This document shows positions 17,145-25,070 of a stretch of 64,000 bases of DNA, one piece after another. The notes under the pieces are model-generated. The model saw only the letters and a program-made list of their open reading frames with translations. It made no database searches and had not been told where the DNA came from. The stretch is from the NCBI GenBank assembly GCA_030065095.1, contig JASJDP010000016.1:186001-250000 (forward strand), in the 5' to 3' direction. A program made the position numbers and the translations under genes. Position 1 is the first letter of the stretch. Each line of letters opens with the position of its first letter. The DNA comes from Rhodobacter sp. (lineage in GTDB: Bacteria; Pseudomonadota; Alphaproteobacteria; Rhodobacterales; Rhodobacteraceae).

Positions 17145-18642
17145 AGATGCGCGCCTCCAGCTCGGGAACGCCGGTAGAGTGGGGGTCGTATTCGCCAACG
17201 ATCTTGCCGTCCGCCATATGCAGAACGCGGTCGGCATTGAAAAGTACCTCGGTCACCTCGTCCGAGATCAAGAGGATCGCAAGACCTTCATCCGCCAGTT
17301 TCCGCACGATGCGGAAGATGCCGGCACGGGCCCCCACGTCGACCCCCACCGTCGGGCTGTCGAGGATCAGAAGGCGTGGTTCGGTCGCCAGCCACTTGGC
17401 CAGAACCACCCGCTGCTGGTTGCCTCCCGACAGGGTCGAAACGGCGTCTTCGGGCTTGCCGATCTTGACCGCCAACTCGCCGATCCAATGGCGCACCAGC
17501 TCGGACTGACGCGACGGCGAGATCATCCCAAGCCCGCCGAGAATGCGGTCCAGCACGGAAATCGCCGTGTTGTCGGCGATGGATTGCGGCTGGATCAGAC
17601 CCAGCGACAGCCGATCCTCTGAAACATAGGCCACACCGCGCGCGATCGCGTCGCGGATCGAGCTGAAACGGACGGGCGCGCCCTCCAGCCTGATTTCGCC
17701 CGCATCCGGCGCTCGCATCCCGATCAGCGCATGGGCCAGCTCGCTTCGGCCCGCGCCGATCAGACCGGTCAGGCCCAGCACCTCGCCCTGGCGGACGGTC
17801 AGGCTGACATTGTCGAACTCGTCATGTCGCGTCAGTCCCTCGACCTCCAGTACCGGCCTGGCGCCCGAGCGGTCCTGTGCCCGGACGACGTTTTCCAGCT
17901 GGGCGCCGGTCATCAGCTCGCCCAGCCTGAACTGGGTCATACCCTCTGTCGGGTAGACGCCGACCAGCTCACCGTCGCGCAAAACGGTGACCCGTTCGGA
18001 AATGTCGATCACCTCGGCCAGGCGGTGGCTGACGAACACCACCGCGATCCCCTGCGCGGAAAGCGTCCGCACCACGTCCAGAAGCGCGTTCGTTTCGCTC
18101 TGGGTCAACGACGCGGTCGGTTCGTCCATGAAGACCAGCCGCGCCTCGCCCAGCAAGGCCCGTGCAATCGCCACGATCTGACGCTGCGCGATCGGCAGAT
18201 CGCCCAAACGCGTGTCGAGATTCAGCGGCACGTTCAGCCGATCCAACACCGCCCTGACACGGCCCTTGTAGCGGCTCCCGAAGGACAGGCGCGGCAGGAC
18301 ACCCACCATCTCGTCGAAAGCGATGTTCTCGGCCACGGTCATATGGGGAAAAAGCGCAAGGTCCTGCCAGATCACGGCAATCCCGAGCGCCCGCGCCTTC
18401 GTCGGCGAGATCGAGGCGATCCGCTCGCCGAACAGCTCGATCGTGCCGCCGGGATCGGGGGTGTAGACGCCGGTGACGATCTTGATCAGCGTCGATTTCC
18501 CGCAGCCGTTCTCGCCGGCAAGGCAATGCACCTCGCCCGCATGCACCTCGAAATCGACGGATTGCAACGCCTTCACGCCGCCAAAGGTCTTCGAGACGTT
18601 TCGAAGCCGCAACGCCGGTGCCGTGTCGGGGTCGGTTGTCAT
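17137..18642 (-). CDS. Sugar ABC transporter ATP-binding protein (two ABC domains)
   Basis: A 501-residue tandem ATPase of the RbsA/XylG type. Domain 1 has Walker A GENGCGKST near residue 40 and Walker B LVFMDEPTASL; domain 2 has a degenerate Walker A GLIGAGRSE, signature LSGGNQQ and Walker B LLILDSPTVGVD. This two-domain arrangement is standard for monosaccharide importers. The ATG at 18642 is taken over the longer frame to 18690, which would run into the intercistronic hairpin. It energises the two permeases downstream. Confidence 0.93.
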   Translation of the reverse strand: MTTDPDTAPALRLRNVSKTFGGVKALQSVDFEVHAGEVHCLAGENGCGKSTLIKIVTGVYTPDPGGTIELFGERIASISPTKARALGIAVIWQDLALFPHMTVAENIAFDEMVGVLPRLSFGSRYKGRVRAVLDRLNVPLNLDTRLGDLPIAQRQIVAIARALLGEARLVFMDEPTASLTQSETNALLDVVRTLSAQGIAVVFVSHRLAEVIDISERVTVLRDGELVGVYPTEGMTQFRLGELMTGAQLENVVRAQDRSGARPVLEVEGLTRHDEFDNVSLTVRQGEVLGLTGLIGAGRSELAHALIGMRAPDAGEIRLEGAPVRFSSIRDAIARGVAYVSEDRLSLGLIQPQSIADNTAISVLDRILGGLGMISPSRQSELVRHWIGELAVKIGKPEDAVSTLSGGNQQRVVLAKWLATEPRLLILDSPTVGVDVGARAGIFRIVRKLADEGLAILLISDEVTEVLFNADRVLHMADGKIVGEYDPHSTGVPELEARIYA

Positions 18643-18664
18643 GGTGATATGCAGCGCCTGAGAA

Positions 18665-18687
18665 GGGGACCCGCGCGGCGGATCCCC
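18665..18687 (-). other. Intercistronic hairpin between binding-protein and ATPase genes
   Basis: In the minus-strand RNA a 10-bp stem (GGGGAUCCGC with GCGGGUCCCC, one G-U pair) closes a 3-base loop. It lies in the 66-base gap directly after the binding-protein stop. Such stems commonly protect the upstream binding-protein message and lower expression of the genes that follow. Confidence 0.6.
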
Positions 18688-18708
18688 CAAGGTCAGTGCG
18701 AAGGGGTG

Positions 18709-19692
18709 TCAGAGTCCCTTCGCGGCCAGTTCGTCCACGGTGCTCTTGTTGATCTCAAGCAGGTTGTCCGTGATGATGTTGCGTGTCGCCGCATCGGGCT
18801 CGACGACCCCAAGGCCCTCGATCTCGGTCCCGCTGGTGATCTCGTCGCCGTTTACCAGCATATTGCCCATCGTCACAAAGACCCGTCCGGCTTCGGCCGG
18901 GTTCCACATGAAGCCGCCCGAGATCACGTCGTTCTTCAGCAGCTTCTGGCCCTGACCGGGCGAGAACGGTCCCATCACATGGACCTTGCCGGCAAGACGG
19001 CGCTCTTCGATGGCGCGACCGGCGCCAATGGGGCCCTGGCTGCCAAAGGCGAGGAACCCGCGCAAATCCGGGTTCGCCGCAATCAGGTCCAGCGCCGTCG
19101 ACCGGCTGTCATCGACGCTTTCGGCCACGCCGTAGCGGTCGCCGACCGGCTGCAGCTTGTCCGCACAGTTCTCGGCGATCCACTTGATTCCTGCATCCGC
19201 CCAGGCGTTGTGCAGGGGCACGGTCAACGATCCGACATAGACCGCGTATTTGCCCGGCTCATCCGTCTTTTCGCACAACAGTTCGGCATGGGCTTCGCCA
19301 AAGCCGTCGGCCGACGCCAGCTCGAAGTTCCAGTCGACATTGTTCAGGCCCGGGCCCTCATGCGCGACGACCTTGATGCCGGCGTCCATCGCCTTTTTAA
19401 GAACCGGCTCAAGCGCGGCTTCGTCGTTCGGCACCACACCGATGACATCGACACCCTTGGCGATCAGGTCCTCGATGGCGCGCACCTGCAGCGCAGGGTC
19501 AGCCGAGGTCGGCCCGATCATCTCGGCGCTGACGCCCAATTCGGCGGCGCGCTCCTTGATGCCTTCCTCCATCGCGTTGAACCACGGGATTCCGCCGATC
19601 TTTACGACGATGCCCATGGTGGTTTCGGCACTGGCGGCGCTGGCGCAGGCCGCCAACGCGACCGCCGCGGCCGCATTCGGAAATTTCTTCAT
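18709..19692 (-). CDS. Periplasmic sugar-binding protein of ABC transporter
   Basis: A 327-residue periplasmic binding protein (Peripla_BP_4 type, LsrB/RhaS/FrcB-like). A signal peptide (residues 1-22, cleavage after ASAASA) precedes a mature start TTMGIVVKIGGIPWFNAMEEG, typical of sugar-binding proteins. The ATG at 19692 has a GGGAGGAAAAC ribosome binding site. It is the first gene of the sugar operon, divergent from the LacI regulator. The sugar cannot be deduced, but the epimerase and kinase downstream suggest a ketose or pentose. Confidence 0.9.
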   Translation of the reverse strand: MKKFPNAAAAVALAACASAASAETTMGIVVKIGGIPWFNAMEEGIKERAAELGVSAEMIGPTSADPALQVRAIEDLIAKGVDVIGVVPNDEAALEPVLKKAMDAGIKVVAHEGPGLNNVDWNFELASADGFGEAHAELLCEKTDEPGKYAVYVGSLTVPLHNAWADAGIKWIAENCADKLQPVGDRYGVAESVDDSRSTALDLIAANPDLRGFLAFGSQGPIGAGRAIEERRLAGKVHVMGPFSPGQGQKLLKNDVISGGFMWNPAEAGRVFVTMGNMLVNGDEITSGTEIEGLGVVEPDAATRNIITDNLLEINKSTVDELAAKGL

Positions 19693-19778
19693 GTTTTCCT
19701 CCCAACGCGGCAGCAAAACGCCGCAATGTCTTCGGGTCCACTTCAATCGGGACCGAGGCTCGACTGGGCCAGTAAAAG

Positions 19779-19800
19779 GTTGCTCAATCGATGTAGCAAC
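19779..19800. promoter_or_regulatory. LacI-family operator for the sugar operon
   Basis: A 22-base near-perfect palindrome: outer arms GTTGCT and AGCAAC around a symmetric ATCGAT core with the central CG typical of LacI-family operators (18 of 22 positions symmetric). It lies 79-87 bases upstream of the binding-protein gene and 66 bases upstream of the LacI gene, positioned to control both. Confidence 0.75.
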
Positions 19801-19865
19801 GGTAGGCAGAAAGAAAATTCTCGTCAAGCGGGACGTGAGGCAATTTCACCAAGGGGCGCGGTCTC

Positions 19866-20873
19866 ATGAAATCGGGACAAAAGAGCACCATTTACGATAT
19901 TGCGCAGAAGGCGGGGGCATCGCCGTCGGCCGTGTCCGCGGCGCTGAACGACAAGTGGAAGCAGAGACGCCTGAAGCAGGAGACGGTGGACAGGATCCTT
20001 CAGGTCGCGCGCGACGAAGGCTACACCGCCAACCTGCAGGCGCGAGGGTTGCGAAAGGCCGAATCCGGTCTTGCAGGGATGGTTCTGCCCGACCACGAGA
20101 ACCGCTTCTTCGCCGAACTCAGCCAGCAATTCGCCCGAGAGGCGCATGCGCGCGGTCTCTGCCCGGCCATCGTACATGCAGGTCGCGACGCGGATGCCCA
20201 GCTTTCCTCGGTCGAGAGCCTGATCGCATATTCCGTCGACCTTCTGATGATCGCCGGCGCGACCGAACCTCTTGGCCTTGCCCACACTTGCCGCAAGGCG
20301 CGGGTGCCGCATGTTTTCGTCGACCATCCCTGCGCCGAGGCGCCATCGGTCGTCACCGACAATACGGGCGGTGCCGCCCTGCTGACCAAAACGCTACTGG
20401 ATGTGATGGAACCGCCATCGAGCGCTGACCCGGCCACATGGCTTTATTTCCTCGGCGGAGAGCAGAGCCTGCCCGCGTCCGCTGAGCGAATTCTGGGGTT
20501 CCGCCAGCAAACCAAAGCCGCGAAGGCCCTGTTCGATCCGGGCCAGGTGCTGGCCTGCGGTTATGAAAGTGACAAGGCCGAGGCGGCGCTCGCGGCCCTG
20601 TATGCCCGGCTTGGGCAATTGCCGGCAGGTCTCTTCGTGAATTCAATCGGTTGTTTCGAAGGGGTCCTGCGTTTTCTCTCGGGCCTGCCCGAGGGCGACA
20701 TTGTCCGATCCACGTTCGGATGCTTTGACCACGACCCCTTTGCGACGCTGTCGCGTTTTCCGCTGCGCATGATACGGCAGCGCGCCGACCTGATGGTGGG
20801 CGAGGCATTTCGCCAGTTGGACGCCGGGACCTCCGAACCGAGGCTGATCCGCGTCGCGCCGGAACTGGTCTGA
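19866..20873 (+). CDS. LacI-family transcriptional regulator
   Basis: A 335-residue repressor. The N-terminal helix-turn-helix TIYDIAQKAGASPSAVSAALND (residues about 8-29) is the LacI hallmark, with a hinge around NLQARGLRKAESG, then a periplasmic-binding-protein-like effector domain. The effector domain contains LPASAERILGFRQ in place of the usual ERxxGF stretch, which is retained here as ERILGF. It is divergent from the sugar operon with a palindrome between them, so it most likely represses the operon and itself until the sugar or sugar phosphate binds. Confidence 0.92.
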   Translation: MKSGQKSTIYDIAQKAGASPSAVSAALNDKWKQRRLKQETVDRILQVARDEGYTANLQARGLRKAESGLAGMVLPDHENRFFAELSQQFAREAHARGLCPAIVHAGRDADAQLSSVESLIAYSVDLLMIAGATEPLGLAHTCRKARVPHVFVDHPCAEAPSVVTDNTGGAALLTKTLLDVMEPPSSADPATWLYFLGGEQSLPASAERILGFRQQTKAAKALFDPGQVLACGYESDKAEAALAALYARLGQLPAGLFVNSIGCFEGVLRFLSGLPEGDIVRSTFGCFDHDPFATLSRFPLRMIRQRADLMVGEAFRQLDAGTSEPRLIRVAPELV

Positions 20874-21280
20874 CGTCAAGCGCGGCGGGCGATCCTTCCG
20901 GCAGGCGGCAAAGAGCAGGGCCGCGGGGGGCAATGCACCTGCCACCGTCCTCACCGGACCTGACCCCGATTGAGCAGGCTCGCTCCAAGCTCAAGGTTCA
21001 TCCGCGCAACGCGGGTGCCGGAAGCCTTGCTGGTCTGTTTGATGCCCTGGGGAGAGCCTGCGACCCCTTCACACTTTACCAGTGCTGGACCTACCTCCGT
21101 GCCGCCGGGTAATTTTCAGGTTAACGAGGAAGTGCCTTTGGCTTGTGATGGATCTGGAAATCGATGCGGTGCGACAACAAGGTGTTGAATGGCTTCGGGG
21201 ATGTGCTGGACCCGCTCCGGTTCATCACATGGAAAACCAAGGATGCCCACTGCCCGGCCAGACATGCCCAAGGAACGCGG
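20874..21280. other. 407-base intergenic region
   Basis: Lies between the LacI gene and the secreted SH3-like gene. Frames are open across parts of it on both strands but none has a supporting ribosome binding site or recognisable sequence. AAGGA at 21270-21274 serves the next gene. Promoter elements for that gene must be here but I cannot place them confidently. Confidence 0.5.
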
Positions 21281-21970
21281 ATGAATGGCGCCAATCTCAT
21301 CGTTGCGATCGCAGTCTCGGTGGTCCTGTTCGCAGGTGCCGAGGCCCAGACGCCTCAAACCGGTGCAGCGATAGAGGCGGATCTCTTCGGGTCACCCGCG
21401 CAAGGAGGCGTGAGGCGATGGCAAGTTGCGCCGGACGTCGAGGTCAGCCTGCATCGCACCCCGTCGGCAGAGGCGGTCGCTATCGCAACGCTTCCAGGGG
21501 ACGCGATACTCTCGAATTTCGGTTGTTCTGTCGTGGCGGAACAAATCTGGTGCGAGGTTCGTCCCTTCCGGGGCGGTGCCCGCGGATTTGCATTGGCCGA
21601 AGCGCTTTTGCCCGCACGGGGACCCGACGGCGTTGTCGCAATGGGTCTGGATGACAGCAAGCGCCGTGCGCGCCGAAAGAAATTCGATGCAACCGGCGCA
21701 ATCCCTTGTGCGCAAGAGCAAGGTCAGGAACTGGGACGCTGCGGCGTCGGCGTGTCCCGAGGCGATGGTGGGGACGCCACCGTTGTCGCGACATTCGCAA
21801 ACGGTTTTTCGCGGCTGCTGTTCTTTGTCCACGGAGAGTTCGTTTCGGCCAACCCGACCATGTCCGGGGCCGGGACCGACACGGATTGGCGCGTTGAGAC
21901 CGGCCGGCACTACATTCGTGTCGACGACCAACGCTTTGAAATCCCGATCGATCTTCTGTTCGGGGGCTGA
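21281..21970 (+). CDS. Secreted protein with bacterial SH3-like domain, unknown function
   Basis: A 229-residue exported protein. Residues 1-22 (MNGANLIVAIAVSVVLFAG then AEAQ) form a signal peptide. Residues about 45-105 look like a bacterial SH3 domain: DVEVSLHRTPSAEAVAIATLPGD, FGCSVVAEQIWCEVRPF, and GGARGFALAEALLP. The C-terminal half (GRCGVGVSRGDGGDATVVATF...RHYIRVDDQRFEIP) resembles a periplasmic domain seen next to SH3 domains in Rhodobacteraceae. I chose ATG 21281 because AAGGA precedes it by seven bases and it begins the signal peptide. Function unknown, possibly envelope-related. Confidence 0.75.
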   Translation: MNGANLIVAIAVSVVLFAGAEAQTPQTGAAIEADLFGSPAQGGVRRWQVAPDVEVSLHRTPSAEAVAIATLPGDAILSNFGCSVVAEQIWCEVRPFRGGARGFALAEALLPARGPDGVVAMGLDDSKRRARRKKFDATGAIPCAQEQGQELGRCGVGVSRGDGGDATVVATFANGFSRLLFFVHGEFVSANPTMSGAGTDTDWRVETGRHYIRVDDQRFEIPIDLLFGG

Positions 21971-22028
21971 GCCGCCGGGGCAGTTGCCGCGCCGCCATGA
22001 CAGCGGCGCGACCGGTTGACCTTGAGCC

Positions 22029-23300
22029 TCAGGGCGTGAGCTTGTGAATCATGCCCTCGTCGACGGCGGCGTAGAGGCTGCCGTCAGGCCCAAGCGCGAC
22101 AGACCGGAAGCGCCCGGCCTCCATGCCCTCGGGAAGGGTCATCTCGACAACGTCATAGACCTCGGTTCCGTCGTCCGACAGTTCGAACACGTCGATACGC
22201 TGGCCGATCGGGGTGCCGCCAAAGCCGATTCCCATGATGCCGACGACCATGTGACCGTTCCATGCGCCCCAGGCGTCGCCCTCCAGGAAGGCGGCCGACG
22301 AGGTGCCCTGCGACCAGCCGTTGTTGTCCCACATCGGGACCATGGCGTCGGGGTAGGTCTCGAGATCGGTCATCGGCATGAAGGCCGCGCGCTCGTAACG
22401 GTTCATCCCCTCCATCTGGTTGGGGCTATAGCCGCAATATCCGTCCGGACAGTCGCCGCGGCCGGCCATGTTGCCGCGCGGGTCCCATCCGGCATTGCCG
22501 CCGTTCACAAGGAATGTGATCTCGTCCGAATGCCAGGGCCCATGCTCGGCGGTGATTGCGTTGCCGGTGCCGGGGTGGAAGGCGATGCCCTGCACATTGC
22601 GGTGGCCATAGGTATAGGTCCGCCTGTCAAAGCCCTCGGGCGGGGAATTGCCTTCGGCCGCATTGCCGTCGGTGTCCATGCGCAACACCTTGGACCCCAT
22701 CAGTGTCGGGCTCTGCGGCACGTCCTCGTTGTGGTTGTCGCCCGTGGTCAGCCAGAGAAATCCCTCGGGACCAAAACGGACCCGTCCACCGTTATGGGCG
22801 CCGGGGCCGCCAAACGGGTGATCGGATGCCGCCATCTTGTAGGGCACGTCGTCGACGATGTCGGTGCGGTCCGACACGCCAGAGAAATCTTCACTGACAA
22901 CCATCCGCATCAGGCGGTTGGTGTGCGGGGTGACCTTGTTGGAGGTCGAATAGACGTAGATGCGGCGGTTGTCGCCAAAGCCGGGATCGACTGCGACACC
23001 CATCATGCCGGCCTGACCTTCACAGAACAGGTCTTCGCCGTTCGATGCATAGCCCTCGGTATCACCCACGCCGTAGAGCGCCATGACCGAGCCATCCGGC
23101 ATCCGCACGGACAGGCCCTTGCACTTCTCGGTAAAGAACATCGTGCCGTCATCAAGGAACGCCATGTCCCAGGGGTTCTCAAGCCCGTCGAGCACGAGCG
23201 TGTGCGTCAGGCTTGTGGTATTCTGGGCCAGTGCCGGCGATGCAATCATGGCCGCCCCTGCCACCAGCGGCGCCATGCCGCGACCTAGTCGAAATGACAT
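22029..23300 (-). CDS. PQQ-dependent soluble aldose/glucose dehydrogenase-like protein
   Basis: A 423-residue periplasmic beta-propeller of the glucose/sorbosone dehydrogenase (Asd/GDH-B) family. A signal peptide (1-26, ending PALA) leads to ENPWDMAFLDDGTMFFTEK, the conserved start of these proteins; GQAGMMGVAVDPGFG, HNGGRVRFGPEGFLWLTTGD and YTYGHRNVQGIAFHP follow, the last containing residues that contact PQQ in the family. Electrons would pass to a cytochrome. The ATG at 23300 has GGGAGGATGAT upstream. The small cytochrome c gene 258 bases upstream in the same direction is a candidate acceptor. No pqq biosynthesis genes are in the window. Confidence 0.85.
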   Translation of the reverse strand: MSFRLGRGMAPLVAGAAMIASPALAQNTTSLTHTLVLDGLENPWDMAFLDDGTMFFTEKCKGLSVRMPDGSVMALYGVGDTEGYASNGEDLFCEGQAGMMGVAVDPGFGDNRRIYVYSTSNKVTPHTNRLMRMVVSEDFSGVSDRTDIVDDVPYKMAASDHPFGGPGAHNGGRVRFGPEGFLWLTTGDNHNEDVPQSPTLMGSKVLRMDTDGNAAEGNSPPEGFDRRTYTYGHRNVQGIAFHPGTGNAITAEHGPWHSDEITFLVNGGNAGWDPRGNMAGRGDCPDGYCGYSPNQMEGMNRYERAAFMPMTDLETYPDAMVPMWDNNGWSQGTSSAAFLEGDAWGAWNGHMVVGIMGIGFGGTPIGQRIDVFELSDDGTEVYDVVEMTLPEGMEAGRFRSVALGPDGSLYAAVDEGMIHKLTP

Positions 23301-23558
23301 ATCATCCTCCCTTATTTTTTGGTGTCTATCGCCCGAACCGGCAAACTCGATCCACATGGTAGGCCATTCGCAGCGACATCACGCTACCGTGTAGTCGCTT
23401 ATAAATCAACAATAATGGCGAATGCTCATTCTGGGGTTGTGCCGGGTTGTGGCCCTAGCGGTGGAACGGAAAGGCCCCAAGAGCCAGCGACCCCTGCACG
23501 CGCGATCTGGCCGAAATGAATGATCGGCCGGGAGTTCACGCACCTCTATCGCGTGACT

Positions 23559-23930
23559 CTATTCCGGCAACGAGGCGATGAACCCCGCGAGATTGAAAAT
23601 GTCATCATCCGACAGCTTTCTTGCCCGCGGGGCCATCAAAGGCGTGTTCGGCCCAAGCTTTTCGCCAGCGCGATACTGCTTGAGCCGCCCGGCGATATAG
23701 TCGGCAGGATGACCGACGAGCCTCGGATAGCTGGCCAAGCCCTTGGCAGTCGGGCCGTGACAGCCTCTGCACTCGCGTTTGTAGAGCTTTTCCGCAGCGG
23801 CAATGTCGGCAACGGTTTCGGGTGCGGACGCCTGTGTGCCCGCGTCCGTCCCGTCATTTCCTTCCGCGATGGCCGGCCCGGCGGCAAACCTGCAGACAGC
23901 AATGACCACGAAAACCAATTTCCGTCTCAT
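23559..23930 (-). CDS. Small periplasmic c-type cytochrome
   Basis: A 123-residue class I cytochrome c. A signal peptide (1-21, ending AIA) is followed by the heme site CRGCH near residue 54 and the distal Met in NTPLMAPRARKLSDDDI near 100, a cytochrome c553/c4-like arrangement. The ATG at 23930 has a TTGGAGG ribosome binding site; the longer upstream frame lacks one. It lies just upstream of and in the same direction as the PQQ-type dehydrogenase, suggesting a donor/acceptor pair in the periplasm. Confidence 0.88.
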   Translation of the reverse strand: MRRKLVFVVIAVCRFAAGPAIAEGNDGTDAGTQASAPETVADIAAAEKLYKRECRGCHGPTAKGLASYPRLVGHPADYIAGRLKQYRAGEKLGPNTPLMAPRARKLSDDDIFNLAGFIASLPE

Positions 23931-24216
23931 GAGCCTCCAATCCTTTCGTCCGGCTCGTGACACGCGTCGGCCGGAAAAGCGTCGCCTTGAACCGATCATA
24001 CATCAACCGGCTCAGCCGTTTCGAATTTTCCCTGGCTGCCGCGCCTTGGCAGCGTTCCCGTCATCGCCATCCAGCCAGACCGGATCCGCAACCTTGCCGG
24101 CACTCGCTTGGGATTGCCCTGTCCGTTTCGCCTGCCCGACGATCCCGGCGGCGGCCCGTACGACCTCCGGCACCTCCGCCGGATGCACGAAGACCTTCGG
24201 CGCGACAGGCACGGCG

Positions 24217-25059
24217 TCACGCCCTGAGGCTTTCGCGCCCGGCGGCGAAGCTGTCGTGTAGGAAAGTCGCCGCGGTGGCCGCCGGATCATCGCCGGTCAG
24301 AATTTCCCGTCCGGTGGCAATGGCGCCGACGAAGCCCTCGGTGTGCCAATGTCCCGGCGCGATCGGGTCGGGCAGGGCGGTGGCATCGAGATGCGGCCAG
24401 GGGTTCACGTAGAAATATGGCTGGTTATAGCTGTCGTCTCCGGGGGATAGGCCGACGCCGATGCCTTTGGCGGTCTCCGGATCGCCCCGCTCCAGGCCGA
24501 CATACGTCGCGATGTCGAAATGGTGCGGCCAGCAGCGGACCGCGCTGGGCCCGGGGTCGATGCCGGTATACGTCCGGGCGAATTCCGTCAGAACCGTGGC
24601 GGCGAGCGAAAACCAGGCGGCAAGCGCCGGCAGACCGGGGTCGTCGTCGCCGAAGCGGTCGATGGCGGCGGCGTCTTCGGGCAAGGCATAGGGCAAGTCA
24701 ACCGCCGCGCCGGGATCCAGGCCGATCTCGCGAAGCCGGTTGTCGAGCCAATCCGTGACCCGGGCGAGGCGCTGGCCGGCGAGTGTCAGTTCGTCGAGCG
24801 GCTCTCCATCGCGCAGGAGCACGAGGCGAAGCGGCGCCAGCGACAGCCCCGCCTGGTTCGGCGTGTCGCCGGGTCCCAGCGGGTGGCTCAGGAACATCTG
24901 ATGGTCCACCGACCATTCCAGGTTCGAATGACTGTCATCGGCCGCCGCCGGCAGGTTGGCCCGCGCCGCCCGGGTCAGGGGCTGAACCGCCGCGTGGGCG
25001 ATGGCGCGGGCCTGTGAGAGCCTCACCGGATCGCCCAGTCGTGACTTCTGCTGGCTCAT
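24217..25059 (-). CDS. Protein of unknown function at the end of the Rieske-fusion operon
   Basis: A 280-residue, probably cytoplasmic protein with no domain I can name. Notable conserved-looking parts are LEWSVDHQMFLSHPL, LRLVLLRDGEPLDEL, CWPHHFDIATYVGLERG and SYNQPYFYVNPWPHL followed by HWHTEGFVGA. The HH and WPH/HWH histidines could be metal ligands, but that is speculation. It follows the Rieske-ThDP fusion gene after 11 bases, with its own GGAGG ribosome binding site, so it belongs to the same operon. It is likely a partner of unknown role to the two Rieske fusions. Confidence 0.7.
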   Translation of the reverse strand: MSQQKSRLGDPVRLSQARAIAHAAVQPLTRAARANLPAAADDSHSNLEWSVDHQMFLSHPLGPGDTPNQAGLSLAPLRLVLLRDGEPLDELTLAGQRLARVTDWLDNRLREIGLDPGAAVDLPYALPEDAAAIDRFGDDDPGLPALAAWFSLAATVLTEFARTYTGIDPGPSAVRCWPHHFDIATYVGLERGDPETAKGIGVGLSPGDDSYNQPYFYVNPWPHLDATALPDPIAPGHWHTEGFVGAIATGREILTGDDPAATAATFLHDSFAAGRESLRA

Positions 25060-25070
25060 CGCGGGCCTCC

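Noticed and set aside
17731-19869. A 712-residue frame on the plus strand opposite the sugar ABC genes
   Set aside because: It is antisense to two fully recognisable genes, has no recognisable domain, and its low-complexity composition (many His, Arg, Gln) is typical of antisense frames in GC-rich DNA.
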